A stretch of DNA of 64,000 nt from Artemisia argyi (lineage: Eukaryota; Streptophyta; Magnoliopsida; Asterales; Asteraceae), in NCBI GenBank assembly GCA_030686995.1, contig CM060702.1, positions 63,151,340-63,215,339 on the forward strand, read 5' to 3'. The position numbers and the translations under genes were made by a program. The notes beneath the pieces were generated by a model that searched no databases, was not told where the DNA came from, and saw only the letters and a list, made by a program, of their open reading frames with translations. This document shows positions 12,168 through 23,153 of the stretch, piece after piece (position 1 is the stretch's first letter; each line of letters starts with the position of its first letter).

Positions 12168-13032
12168 TGTTAGGAATTAAATATTCCATAGATTTGATGA
12201 TCAGAAACAAGAAGAATGAAACATGAAGAATACTGAAATGATAAGCAAAATATGCTAAGTAAAATCTGCTGCTAGGCATAAATCATACTAATGCTAGTGT
12301 ATTTATACCACTGCTGGTTCAGAGCATTCTGCTGATATTGCAAACGTGTTTCTGCTGATAGTAAAAACGTGTTTCTGCTGATAGTGAAAACGTATTTCTG
12401 CTGATAGTGAAAACATGTTTCTACTGATAGTGAAATGAAGTTGCTGCTGATCAGTGAGTCATACTACTGAATGGATAAGGATGAAGAAGATATTATTTGT
12501 ATATGAGTCACCTATATACTTTAGATAATATCTAGATATTTCATCAAGTAGATGACAAAGCTTATCAATTTTGTAATGATCTCCTTTGATCTATAAAAAG
12601 GAGATCACTCCTTTAGATAAAAAGCATGCTTCACAGTTAAATAAAGTGAACATCACCAAGTTGCTTCATACTTACAAATTACAACAACACCAAGTGTGTT
12701 AAAATGTAAAGAACCTAAAAGAGTGTATGTGGGAACATCAGAAAAGGGGTCTGTTGTTGTTAGGTTTGTTTAGCCTCAAGGATCTTTGATCCCTGTTAGA
12801 TTGTAAACTGTGCTATACTTGATCACATAGCATTGGGGCTAGTTGGAATAACAAACGGAGAAGTTTGAAAAACCTTGTTGTGATAATATTGTTTTTTTCA
12901 TAGAATATTCCATCAATATTATCATTGTGAAGGTAATAGCCAAATTCCTAGATCAAAGGCTTAACATCCTAGAGCTCATACGATCTTACACAAAAAGCTT
13001 ATTGTTCTGGTTTATCAAATAAGTTTTTCACA
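12168..13032 (+). repeat. Array 1, LTR B (865 bp)
   Basis: Same ends as LTR A (TGTTAGG...TTTTTCACA), flanked by a polypurine tract on the left and a good primer binding site (13035-13046) on the right. It therefore serves as 3' LTR of copy one and 5' LTR of copy two. Confidence 0.9.
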
Positions 13033-14210
13033 ATTGGTATCAGAGCGGGGGGGCTCTGGATCTAGGAAAAGAAAAGGTTTTTGTTAAAAAGAGAATAAGA
13101 AAGAAGAAAAATTCGGTTTTGCTTAATTTTTCGCAACTTTCTGAAGAGCAATTTTACAAAGGCCATAGCTCATTCGTTAACCGTTGGATTTGGCTAAAAT
13201 TTTTGTTGAAGGTTCTTGGCATATCAAGGTAGATTCTCACTGGAGGGATCTTCAATCTAAGCTTCAGATGGCAAGATATGCATCGTTAAAAACTGCTGCT
13301 GAAATAGTTAAGGTATGGTCGAATTTTTGGTTTTCTTTCTGGGTTTACACACACAAAGGGGAAGAATCAAACACGGAAGAGAGTTGGTTCTTAAAATATA
13401 AAAAGGCATGTTTATCAAGTTATTATTGGTAAAGAAAGTTATTTGTTCATTATTTGAAGATGAAGTGAAATTTTTCAAGGTTGTGTTCTTATCATATCTT
13501 AAGGTGATGTGTACACTTTAAAGATAACTTGTTCATTCATTCAATTGACAACAAAATGAAAAACACTTAAAGGAGTTACATTATAGTGCTCAGTGTCTCA
13601 TAGAAGATGAGTTTATTGTCATGAGATTGCAGTCTCCCTATATATCGAAGATGGATATACGTTCGAAGTCAGATTCAGTACAAGATATAAGACACAAGGT
13701 TGGTTTCTTTCACTTCAGCATCAAGTTAGTAATGATTGGTTTTTCTTCATCAAGTCATAAAAGTCTACAGAAATGGAGATTCAAATGGTTAACATATGGG
13801 TTTCAAGGGAAGCTTAAATTTTCAAGTGTTAAACCATTTATTATATATGCGCATCACCAAAGGGAAAGTTATTGATTCTTACTACTGTTAATTATTATTG
13901 TTACTGATGGTTTAGATTTCTACTGTCTCAAGTTCATTTTTAGTGCGGAAAACTTAATGGAGGGTATTTTGAGATAATAGAAGGATAGATTGGATGTGCA
14001 GTATTAGTTCATAGTTGTAAAGATCATATTTGTAATATTCTCTATTTGTTGATAGCAAAAAGGGGAAGAGATGTGGTGGATAGCATAAATTAAGGGGAAG
14101 ACAGTATAGTTTCATTCATGGTGAGATTTTGTTATCTCAATTTCTCTACTTCGTCTAGGGAAATTCGTACAAGAATGTTTTTGTTTTGTAATCATCAAAT
14201 AGTGGATGAT
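13033..14210 (+). other. Array 1, second internal region, no coding capacity
   Basis: Near-duplicate of 10969-12167, with an intact TGGTATCAGAGC primer binding site at 13035-13046. Its polypurine tract is mutated (AGTGGATGAT before the LTR at 14211), so the 3' LTR could no longer be primed efficiently here. Confidence 0.8.
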
Positions 14211-14467
14211 TGTTAGGAATTAAATATTCCATAGATTTGATGATCAGAAACAAGAAGAATGAAACATGAAGAATACTGAAATGATAAGCAAAATATGCTT
14301 AGTAAAATCTGCTGCAAGGCATAAATCATACTGATGCTAGTGTATTTTATACCACTTCTGGTTCAGAGCATTCTGCTGATAGTGCAAACGTGTTTCTGCT
14401 GATAGTAAAAATGTGTTTCTGCTGATTGTGAAAACGTGTTTCTGCTGATAGTGAAAACATGTTTCTG
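14211..14467 (+). repeat. Array 1, LTR C, truncated after 257 bp
   Basis: Matches the first quarter of LTR A and B, then stops inside the 23-bp minisatellite. The next base belongs to an unrelated minus-strand coding remnant, so this is a deletion or recombination breakpoint. Confidence 0.85.
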
Positions 14468-16293
14468 TGTCGAACGGTTGTTCTTGTTCTGTGACTTCTT
14501 CATTAGGTTGCTCTTGTGGATTTTCAATTATTTGTTTTTCATTTGTTTGTTCTTCTAGAAGCAATGTTTCCTTGTCTTCACGTTCTTTCCTTCTAAGTTT
14601 CTCTTCTTGTTCCTCCTGCGCGAGATATTCAGGAGTGATGAATGGATCAAATTCCGGATTAGTAGTTTCATTGTCTTTCTCTTGATCTGCAACATTCTCC
14701 TCAGTGGCTGTAGCTTCCTTCATAATAATGTTCCCTTATGCATCTTTATCTTCTCCTTTGTTACCGGTTTGATTAACCGGATCCGAAGTTGAAGATACAA
14801 AAGAGGTAGCAGCTATACTGGATTGTATAATGGGATCTGGTTATGTGCCACTAAAATCGCCTTCATGCTTCGGTTGATTTACTGGTTATGGAGGAGGTTG
14901 AGGATGGAGTCGGCAAAGGAGTGATGCTTCTAGCTGCTCTTGGTGGAATTTCTTCTATTCGGCCCGTGTGTCGATAATGATACTTTTGAGTTTTCTCTTG
15001 TCTACCAACTGTTCGACAACAGGTTCATCTTCTTCATCATCATTTACACCTGTACTTGGTTCGGTGATTATAATTCCTTGTCCTTTCCTATCATCCTTTA
15101 GAAGAGAATCCATGCTTAGTTTCTTTGCCAATTCAACTTAAGGAGAGTCCTCTTCTTCTACTCTCCCACTTCGTTCATAATCATCCTCATCAGTTTCAGT
15201 TTCAAACTCTGACTCACTTTCTGTAGGTGGTGATGTCGGTTCATCATGGAGAGTGGTTTTCGGAGTGATCTTCTTCTTCGGTTTAGGTGCTACTTGTGCT
15301 GCCAGATTTCCCACCTCATTTACTACGAGTCTACATCTTTGCCTATGGTTCATCAGTGTCTTCTATGAATCCCACTTTTCCTGGTCGATATGCTTCATCA
15401 TAAAATTCATAATTTTTAGTATTCTTGATCTTATCGTCTAGGAAGTAGTCTATGATCCTTTTTCCTTGTTGCTTAGTGGTGAACTTGGTTGTTTTGACAA
15501 AAGCAATCTTGTAATCTTTGTTGTAGGCATCTTTTGGTTCATCTTGGTCATGAAGTCTTTTGTTGTAATCTGTTTGATCTTTACAAAAGTGCTCAATGAT
15601 TAACTTTGTGAATCTAACGAATAGGATCACTATCCTTTCTCGATCAGATTGGATGTGGTAGACCATGTTGTTCATTATTGATTTTGCAAAGTCAATGGGT
15701 AGCATGCTGACCATTCCCCAAAACACTTGTAGATGCTCAAGTCTTGGATGTTCATGACCACTTCTTCTCCTAGATATTGAGCGAACGATTATCATGTAGA
15801 GAGTTCTCCATGGTTGAGGCAGGTACTTCACATTAAATCATGAAAGCCTGATTAGTGGACAGTCATCTTGAACATCATACCCTAGATAAATGAGGTAATC
15901 TAGGATCTCTAATTCAGATAACATCGGAACATATTCAGTCTTAGGTTTGGAGAGAAGAAGAACTCTATGTAGGACTTCTAGATCCACAGTGTAGACTTGT
16001 CTATCCAAAGTGACAGTAAATGATTCATCATCCAAGTTTACTTTTGCGGTGTGCCAGAACTGATGAAGGTAGAAGATTGGAACTGATGTGGATTTGGTGA
16101 GCATGAACTTGCAAGGATGAGCTAGGAGTATATCTTTGACAATCTTGCACGAGTCTTTAGGAATTTTCAGTTTGTTGAAGTCAACTCGAGCATTGTTTTT
16201 GCCACTAGTGATGCTCTAATCAGTAGGGACAATGTCTTGTAGTGTGAGAAGTGGTAGATCATGTTCAGGCATATTCACGTCATGTTCAGCCAT
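14468..16293 (-). pseudogene. Decayed gag-like retrotransposon ORF, minus strand
   Basis: From an ATG at 16291-16293 the frame reads through a stop at about 16215, a block with YLHQFWHTAKVN at about 16060, a stop at about 15838, and a 160-residue helical block to 15343. There a frameshift leads into a Lys/Glu-rich tail (QVAPKPKKKITPKTT, then an acidic SESEFETETDED stretch). A final Glu/Gln-rich part is at 14723-14468. The FWHTAKV block resembles gag-like ORFs that are very abundant in Asteraceae retrotransposons, where the FW-TAK pattern recurs (from memory). The last ORF runs directly into the antisense minisatellite of LTR C, giving a chimeric tail. Retrotransposon origin is likely; the exact family is not identified. 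Confidence 0.6.
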
Positions 16294-17190
16294 TGTTATC
16301 TGTAAAAGCATTATCATGAAACCAAACATCCAAAATTGTTACGTGTTAGCACATTTGACAAGTTTGATACACAGATAACCACCTTTATCATTTAGCAATG
16401 ATTGACCAATTAAGTACTTTTTTATTGAATATGTCATATTGTGAGTACACGAATCAATGATCTAAGTGTTTAAATGACATTAATCACAATGCATCACATA
16501 ATATTCTAGTTAAGTCATCCACATGAATACAATCACAACATAATGTTTGATGTACATTAACACAACTCATTTTATACTAGATGACAACATAGAGCACAAA
16601 TACAACATTTTTGATATTATGCCAATTAAAGAATTTTCGAAACTTTGTGAAATGGTAAATTTTTGAAAATTTTAAAAATTTTAAAATTCTCGAAAAAATT
16701 TGATCCATGAAAAAATTCTCGATAATTTTTAAGATAAAAATTCTCGATAATTTTTTTGACTTATCGAAATTTTCGAAAATTATAAATAACTTTGAAGTTT
16801 TCAAAAAAATTTATTCACTCTGAGTTCTCTATAATTTTGAAAAAATTTCGAAAATCTTTTAGACACTCAGAATTTTTTCAAAAATTTGAAAAACTATCAA
16901 AGTTCTCGATAATTTTTGAAATTCTCGATAATTTCACCCAGTTCCAAAATTCTTATACAAGAATTTTTATAAAACTTTGTGGACGTATGTTTTCTTGCAA
17001 GTTATGTTTCCTGAGATGTTTTCCTGTTAAGTTTAGTGTAAAACAAGAGTTAGAACACATTCATGCATAATACACAAGAAATTCGCAAGTATGAACATTG
17101 AAGATTATCGAAAATCACAAGTAGGTGTTGTAATGATGCATTTTTAAGTGATATCTATCAATTCAAACTCATTCAAACATAACCAAACCA
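16294..17190. other. AT-rich stretch without genes
   Basis: No recognisable ORF. Positions 16620-16960 are low-complexity, with TTCTCGATAATTTT recurring about five times among poly-A/T and TTCGAAAA words. It is the immediate left flank of the MULE target site. Confidence 0.6.
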
Positions 17191-17200
17191 TTTAATTGAT
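17191..17200. repeat. Left 10-bp target-site duplication of the MULE
   Basis: TTTAATTGAT, identical to 62542-62551. MULEs typically make 9-11 bp duplications. Confidence 0.95.
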
Positions 17201-17302
17201 GGGCAAATGGCACAAAAAGGCATCAAAATTAGGGTTCATTTCCAGTCAAGGTATCCAACTTTTTTTCTTGCATAAAAAGGTTTCCAACTTTTTTTTTGGC
17301 GG
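17201..17302 (+). repeat. Left terminal inverted repeat of the MULE (102 bp)
   Basis: Matches the reverse complement of 62441-62541 with about three substitutions and one T-run length difference, ending at GGCGG in both. It contains two similar sub-blocks with CCAACTTTTTTT. Confidence 0.95.
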
Positions 17303-17470
17303 TTATAAAAAATTTCGAGGACCGAATTTGAACATTTTATATTTCTTCTTTATAGTACCAGTTACATCATTTTCCCCCAAATTTTCCCACAATTCAGTTT
17401 TCACTCATAAACCCTAAAAACGGTTAAGAGTACGATTGATAAAATTGAACCTTAATTTGTGTTCTTAAAG

Positions 17471-17559
17471 GTAACTAATACTTATTGTTGTTTTTAATTA
17501 TGTTAATAACGGCAAAATTAAGCACAAATTGACCTTTTGTGTTTTTTTGTTATGTTTAG
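17471..17559 (+). other. Probable 5' UTR intron of the MULE transposase
   Basis: AAAG followed by GTAACTAATA, and a T-rich tract ending TTATGTTTAG right before the ATG at 17561. The splice signals are good, but the intron is inferred from sequence only. Confidence 0.55.
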
Positions 17560-17560
17560 C

Positions 17561-18388
17561 ATGATGGCTTCTTCATCCAAAGGAGGTGCATTATCCTTGG
17601 ATGTTTATTATAACGGGTATTTCAGTCTGAAACCTTTAACCTATCATAATGCTGATATGCTCACAACCATAGTTGATGTGACCCCTTTAACCTCTAGTGA
17701 GTTGAAAAATTTTGTTCAAAACAACATAGTTTCAGTAGTGTGTGACTTGTATTACTTTAGTAATGGGTTAAAATGTATTAAGTCTGATGATGATTTTAGG
17801 CTGTTTGTTGAAAAGTGGCAAAGTACAGATGAATGTATCATAGCATTGTATGTTTCTCATAAGAATGAATCTTTAATAGAATATAGTGGTGATTATGTTC
17901 TTTTAATTTTAAACCCTGCTACTTATTACAAAGAATCAGATGATGAAAGTGATGTTGCATCACTTGATCATTTATCTAAGGGTGAAGAAGAGTTGAGGCA
18001 GGTTAGGATAAAGGAAAGGCAACTTTTAGATGAAAAAAAAAACAAATGAAATTGCTGTATTTGATGAAAGTAAGCTAGTGTTGGAAAATGAAAGTGATGA
18101 TAATGAGCATGAAGTAGATCCTTTATTTCCTGACCTAGGTGATTCATCTCAAAAAGAGAAACTTCATGTTGAACCAGAACGTAACTTAGATGAGGATATG
18201 CCAATGAGTGATGAGGATGAGATTGTGTTTGACCCTAATAAAAGAGATTACCCTATCCATGACCCAAACACACACTGGAAGTTACAAAAACCTAGATTAG
18301 GTGAATTGTATGCAGAATTAGATCAAGTTAAAGATTGTCTTACTTTTTATTCTGTTGCTAATGGATACCAACTTTGGTATAAAAAAGT
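17561..18388 (+). pseudogene. MULE transposase, N-terminal part (PB1-like domain and acidic linker)
   Basis: The start is the ATG pair at 17561/17564 after a likely 5' UTR intron. Residues 10-110 (LSLDVYYNGYF to IIALYVSH) resemble the PB1-like N-terminal domain of plant MULE transposases. An acidic Asp/Glu/Ser linker and the start of the DNA-binding region follow (ELDQVKDCLTFYSVANGYQL). The reading frame shifts at a ten-A run near 18034-18043; one A fewer would restore it. The insertion at 18389 follows codons WYKK. Rejoining over the AAAGT duplication leaves the frame one A short, at another A run. The continuation is at 32172. Confidence 0.88.
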
Positions 18389-18795
18389 TGTGGAAAACTA
18401 GAAGGGGGTTGAATAGTTTTACGTCTTTTTAATTAGTTATAAAATTTGTTTGCTTGTTTTTTTTACTTACAAAAATGTAGATTCGATATTATGTGAATTC
18501 AAGTCTTGCACAATATAAATAACAACAATTAAATACTAGAACTATAATAATGTAAGAGATGAAATAAGTAAGAGATGGAAAGATCGAACCGCGAGACAAG
18601 CGATTTATATTGGTTCGGCAACAAGGACACCTTCCTTGCCCTACTCCACTTCCCGAGCACCTAACTCAAGAGTTTTCTTCACTCTGTCAACAAGCTCCCT
18701 TATGGCGGAGAACACCTTACACACCAATATTCACACCACAACTTCCTCACAACTTGATCACACCTTATACACAACTTCTTCACACATATCTATTT

Positions 18796-18915
18796 TCACA
18801 CCTATCTACTTCGCAACTATCTTCTTCACAACTATCTACTTCTCAACTATCTACTTCACAACAATCTTCTTCACTACTATCTACTTCCCAACAATCTACT
18901 TCACAACAATCTACT
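18796..18915 (+). repeat. 15-bp minisatellite in D 3' LTR
   Basis: About eight units of TCACAACTATCTACT with substitutions. The same array is at about 31260-31379 in the other LTR, so it predates insertion of D. Confidence 0.85.
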
Positions 18916-19248
18916 AAACAATTACTCTATTTATACACCAAGCTAATCTATCTTCTACCAAATATTCACAACAAATAACACAAAGAAATAGATATAATGG
19001 ATGATGCTCAAACAACTTGGATGTGGAGGTCACAACAAGTTGTAATACTTCTTCTCTTGGAGGATTGACGTACTCTTCTTTTGCACTTGAAAGGATGAGA
19101 CTTGGATCACTTTGAAACAAAGATTTATGTATATATGATCAAAGGATTATAGGAAATGAAAATGGGGATTTAGATCAGAATGTTTTGGGGTGCAAAAGGT
19201 GAGAAAAATTTATGGAGTGAACCAGTATTTATAGGGCAAACAAATAAT

Positions 19249-19302
19249 GTTCTGGAGCATGCCGGTCCCCTTAATCATTAAGGGGGCCACCCCCTCCAGA
19301 AC
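19249..19302. promoter_or_regulatory. GC-rich hairpin upstream of the D LTR TATA box
   Basis: Outer arms GTTCTGGAG / CTCCAGAAC enclose CCCCTTAATCATTAAGGGGG. It lies 16 bp upstream of TATAAATA on the minus strand. Related hairpins are at 31714-31787 and 30201-30295. Confidence 0.7.
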
Positions 19303-19682
19303 GTCGGGTTTGTTTGTCCTTTTGTGGGGATGGTTTTTCTGGATTATATTTGCCATTTTTGGTTAAAAATTTGAATTCATATATTTATAATGATTTAAAC
19401 ATATTCATTTAATTCCAAAAATGATTTTGTAAATGATATAAAATGTTTATGACATTTTATAAGAAATCTAGTGATTTTAGAGAAATTTCCTTTGATCATA
19501 GATTGCAATAAACACTTTGTTTGTTCATACCTTAGTGATATAGATGTAAATAAAGATATTAAATGTTAAATACTTGTTTACGTCATAAATTTTAGTTCAA
19601 TGACTTTATGTTTTGTAATTATCAAAACATAGAGATATTGTTAGTATGTTAACAACGTTTTTAGGCATTATTTATGTCAACA

Positions 19683-20120
19683 ATCTCCCCCTTTTTGATG
19701 ATTACAAAACCTTAAACTCATTAGGTCTAAAAATTAGTTTTTAGACAAGCATTTAGAGTTTAATATTCTCTTCTCCCCCTTTTTGTAAAATCAAAAAGGT
19801 TGGAGATTGTTGACATAAGTAATGCCTAAAAACATTGTTAACATATTAACAATATCTCTATGTTTTGATGATTACAAAACCATAAACTCATTAGGTCTAA
19901 AAATTAATTTTTAGACAAGTATTTAGAGTTTAATATTCTCTTCTCCCCCTTTTTGTAAAATCAAAAAGGTTATGCCGATTAAGCTTCATAAAAGAAGTTA
20001 AACGGGTAGAAAGCTCCCCCTTGATGTGTGCTCCCCCTCATTTGAGAGCACCAAAAAAACGAGCTATGGAATGCTTGGCAAAAAAAAATGTGAAGAATAC
20101 AAGACATATATATGGAAAGC
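19683..20120 (-). other. Element D internal region next to the 3' LTR, with polypurine tract and inverted LTR end
   Basis: The minus-strand polypurine tract is at about 19683-19696. A roughly 105-bp block (GATGATTACAAAACC to AAATCAAAAAGGTT) occurs twice, at about 19696-19801 and 19867-19970. Between the copies, 19802-19875 is an inverted copy of the LTR terminus 19615-19688. No ORF. Confidence 0.75.
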
Positions 20121-21534
20121 TGAGAGGCAAAAAATGAACCACTTTTAGGGGGTCACTTAAGCTCGAATTCGAATTTATTTGATCAAATATTGCCCTAAAT
20201 CGTTCCTTTTGTGATTTTAGGTACTTTGGGAGAGAAATCTGGAAAAGGGAGCAATTTGGACGTTTTTAGAGCATAAAAGTGAAGAAAACGCCAAAGTCTT
20301 AATTTTCCTTGCTAGGAACAGTAGGTGACGGCGTCAAAAAGAAAATCTTGACGGCGTCAAGAGTATTTTCCATGACGATCCAGTACAAAAATGACGGCGT
20401 CACAAGGTAGGGCGTCAAGAGTAAAATGCATGACGGCCTGGAAACACATAACACTTGACGGCATCAGATCTGGATCAAGGCAGTCCGAGGAGTATTTTGG
20501 CGGCGAGATGACGGCGTCACAAATTTGTTCTTGACGCCATCATACCCTATTTCCTATATATAGTTTTCTAATTTTCACACATAAAAAAAGAGAAGTTTTG
20601 GAGAAACCCTAAGGCCGAACTTGGCACGAATTTTACAGGTTTTTCAAGGGTTCTCAGCCCTTGATCCCTTTCATGTGTAATTGAGATAAGTGTTCTTTTA
20701 ATTCAATCAATATGTCTATGTGTTGGTTGTCTATATCTTGTTCTTGTCTTAATTCCATCATGCTAGGCTAGATCTATCTTGTGTTTGCTTGGATCTAATG
20801 AAACCTAGATGTTAATTATGTGTTGATTACTTGTTTATGGTTGTATTGGATGAATGATTTCGATGTTAGGCTTAAGAAAACTAGCATATCTCCAATTGGT
20901 AACATGCTTGAACGTCTTAAGAAACATGAACTGACGTGCACTAGGTTTTATTGGTTATATTTAATGCATGAGTAAATTCTAATGATCCCATGTTAGGAGC
21001 TTCTTAGCCGGCTCGACATAGGAGTGAAGTAGGCACTCATAGGATTGGGGAATTAAGTGCGCCACCCCATGAATGGTATTAAGGAATACAATCCGTCATC
21101 TACACAACTATAACAAGTAATTAACGTGTAAAAGATATCTAGGGAGTAGTGAAATCTAAGTAAACACATTTTCCCCACTTATTGCTCACAACCTTAGTAT
21201 AATTTAGTTCATTTTCATTTTTAGTATTTTATTTTGATTGCATCTTTAGTATTGGGTTAGTTGACTAGCAACTAATTCCGCCCCAAATCCTTAAAACCCG
21301 AGATTTTTACTTGCTTTTCTAAAAAATATAAAAAATACAAAAATAATCATCCCTCACCTTTAGAACTAGTATTTAGGTTTTCTAATCCTAGCGACACTAT
21401 TCCTAGTTGAACGATCAATCCCCCGGTACTTGTCACTATACTATACTACAACGATCAGGTACACTGCCTGGTGGGGGTTGTAAGCTTCTCAAGATCCCTT
21501 AAGAGGTAAAGCCTAGTGCGATTCCCATGTATCA
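20121..21534 (+). repeat. 5' LTR of gypsy A
   Basis: TGAGAGGCAAAAAATG...GTATCA. The promoter area holds a cluster of TGACGGCGTCA-type sites (20326-20542) just upstream of a TATA box (20555-20562). A poly-A-rich transcript start zone and the AAACCCTAAGG leader follow. Confidence 0.92.
20326..20562 (+). promoter_or_regulatory. Cluster of TGACGGCGTCA motifs and TATA box in LTR A
   Basis: Exact TGACGGCGTCA at 20326, 20349, 20392 and 20509; near copies at 20456 (TGACGGCATCA) and 20532 (TGACGCCATCA), plus half sites. TATATATA is at 20555-20562. Two inverted TGACG half-sites one base apart resemble plant TGA/bZIP binding sites (inference). Confidence 0.7.
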
Positions 21535-21538
21535 AGTT

Positions 21539-21558
21539 TTTGGCGCCATTGCCGGGGA
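21539..21558 (+). promoter_or_regulatory. Primer binding site of gypsy A
   Basis: TTTGGCGCCATTGCCGGGGA, just inside the LTR. It is one base off the classic Athila/Tat primer site. Confidence 0.88.
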
Positions 21559-21704
21559 ATAGTTATTGCCTAGGTTAGAATTTCTTTTTATTAGGTCTAC
21601 TTACTAGATTCCTTTCTAGTAAGATTTTATTTTTATTTTTAGGTTTTCCTTAGTCTATCTTATTTCTTTGTGTCTTTGTTCGTAACTCTTCACCACCCGA
21701 CATC

Positions 21705-23153
21705 ATGGACGATGGGAACATCTTTGAACCCGTCATCCCACCACAACAAAACCCACAACTAGAACCTCCTAGGCCCCGAACCTTAGGAGAGTATTCCCGA
21801 CCTAGCCACCAAGGCTACCGAAACACCATTGAGCTCACCGGAGCCAATGTGACCCCCTTGCGATCCGACACCATTCAGTTGGTGCAAAGCGGATGTGCAT
21901 TCCATGGACTTCGTTCCGAAGATCCAAACCAACATCTTAAGGACTTCCTTAAAATCATAGATTCCATATACCTAGGTGTTGAAACTAGAGAGACAACCCG
22001 ATTACGCCTATTCCAATTCTCTCTACGGGATCAAGCTAGTCAATGGCTTGAGCGTTTACCCGCGGGATCCATCACCACATGGGATGATCTCACCACTCCT
22101 TTCCTTGCTCAATTTTTCCCACTGGGGAGAACTACTAAGCTTAGAAATGACATCTTGATGTTCCAACAACGTCAAAATGAATCCTTTTATGAAGCATGGA
22201 CTCGATATAAAGACTTGCTCCAAAAAGTCCCTCATCATGGCATCGAACCATGGCTCCAGATTCAAATCTTTTACGATAAAGTTGACTATCAAACAAGGAG
22301 AGCCATTGATTACGCAGCCAAGGGCAGGCTAAACAGACTTAGCATTGACGAATGCTGGAAAGTTCTTGAGGGGTTGGCACAATACGAAGAAGAAGGATGG
22401 GAGGACCCGATGTTTCCAAGCAAGGGAAAACTTGACTACGCACACGCCACCCAAGAACAGTTATTAGGAAGCATCGAGAAGCAGGTAAAAGAATTAATGA
22501 GTATTGAGAAACCTGCTGCTGAAACCATGTGGAATCCTAATTTACGTAGGAATGCGGTTATCGACAACAATTTTCCTGAACGTTCACGACAAGAGGAATT
22601 CGAAGGGATAATGGTAACCTTCATGGATAATCAGGAAAAACAAATCCAGCACCTAGAAGCACGCATGGAAAGCACTCACAAAGCTTTTATGAATTTAGCA
22701 GACCAATTCATATCAAGGGTCAAAGAAAAGATCAAAGAAAATTCCGTACCTAGAAAAATCGAAAAGGTCTTCGAGGTTTCAACTCCTTTGGCGTTTGACC
22801 AAGAGGATAGCGAGAAATTTTCCCCAAGTGCTTCACCGTTAGCTACCTCCCGTTCTTGTGAGCATCCCCAGGAAGAGAAGAATTCGCAATTCCATAACAT
22901 TTTCGTTGGATGCTTGCGAACCACACTCCCAAACTTATGCAAGAGACGTTCTTTTGGTTTTAAACCCGGTGTGAAGAGGTTGTACCTCAAAAACACCACT
23001 GATTTGAAACCCTCTATGGAACAACATCTCTTTGTACACACCGGTGACCCGTGCGAAGGTTACAACTTAGCTAAAACAACACCCAATCCCTTCTACAACC
23101 TCACCTCTTTCCGTGACAGTAATGAAACGTTCGACCCTGGTGGACTTCACTAA
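21705..23153 (+). CDS. Gypsy A gag protein, intact 482-residue ORF
   Basis: This is the structural shell protein of an Athila-like element. After a Pro/Gln-rich N-terminus, residues 47-70 (PLRSDTIQLVQSGCAFHGL) lead into the retrotransposon gag domain at about 75-225 (FSLRDQASQWLERLPAGS, then LAQFFPLGRTTKLRNDI and ESFYEAWTRYKDLL). Residues about 300-345 are a Glu/Gln-rich coiled-coil candidate. No CCHC zinc knuckle is present, unlike the gag of element B, so the C-terminal 250 residues are of different origin. The start is the first ATG after the leader (GACATCATGG). No stop or frameshift occurs in 482 codons, unusual among the decayed genes around it. Protease and pol do not follow. Confidence 0.9.
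   Translation: MDDGNIFEPVIPPQQNPQLEPPRPRTLGEYSRPSHQGYRNTIELTGANVTPLRSDTIQLVQSGCAFHGLRSEDPNQHLKDFLKIIDSIYLGVETRETTRLRLFQFSLRDQASQWLERLPAGSITTWDDLTTPFLAQFFPLGRTTKLRNDILMFQQRQNESFYEAWTRYKDLLQKVPHHGIEPWLQIQIFYDKVDYQTRRAIDYAAKGRLNRLSIDECWKVLEGLAQYEEEGWEDPMFPSKGKLDYAHATQEQLLGSIEKQVKELMSIEKPAAETMWNPNLRRNAVIDNNFPERSRQEEFEGIMVTFMDNQEKQIQHLEARMESTHKAFMNLADQFISRVKEKIKENSVPRKIEKVFEVSTPLAFDQEDSEKFSPSASPLATSRSCEHPQEEKNSQFHNIFVGCLRTTLPNLCKRRSFGFKPGVKRLYLKNTTDLKPSMEQHLFVHTGDPCEGYNLAKTTPNPFYNLTSFRDSNETFDPGGLH

Larger units (their letters stand above)
9979..14467 (+). mobile_element. Nonautonomous copia-type element as tandem LTR-int-LTR-int-LTR array
   Basis: Three copies of an LTR starting TGTTAGGAATTAAATATTCC lie at 9979, 12168 and 14211, separated by two similar internal regions of about 1.2 kb. 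Each internal region begins with a TGGTATCAGAGC-type primer binding site; the first ends with a polypurine tract (AGGGGAAGA, 12158-12166). Neither encodes gag or pol, so the element depends on proteins made elsewhere. The third LTR stops abruptly at 14467 inside a minisatellite. The left flank offers GATTT as a target-site duplication, but the right partner is lost. Confidence 0.88.
18389..19682 (-). repeat. 3' LTR of element D (1294 bp)
   Basis: TGTTGACATAAATAATGCC on the minus strand at its start and TAGTTTTCCACA at its end. It contains a minus-strand TATA box (19226-19233), an upstream GC-rich hairpin (19249-19302) and a 15-bp minisatellite (about 18796-18915) with units like TCACAACTATCTACT. 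Confidence 0.9.

Noticed and set aside
11578..13875. 84-codon ORFs at 11578-11832 and 13621-13875, similar to each other
   Set aside because: They agree because the whole internal region is duplicated. No domain, no start context and no evidence of codon-level constraint.
18796..18915. CRISPR-like regular repeats
   Set aside because: Units of 15 bp are contiguous with no spacers, in a plant retrotransposon LTR.
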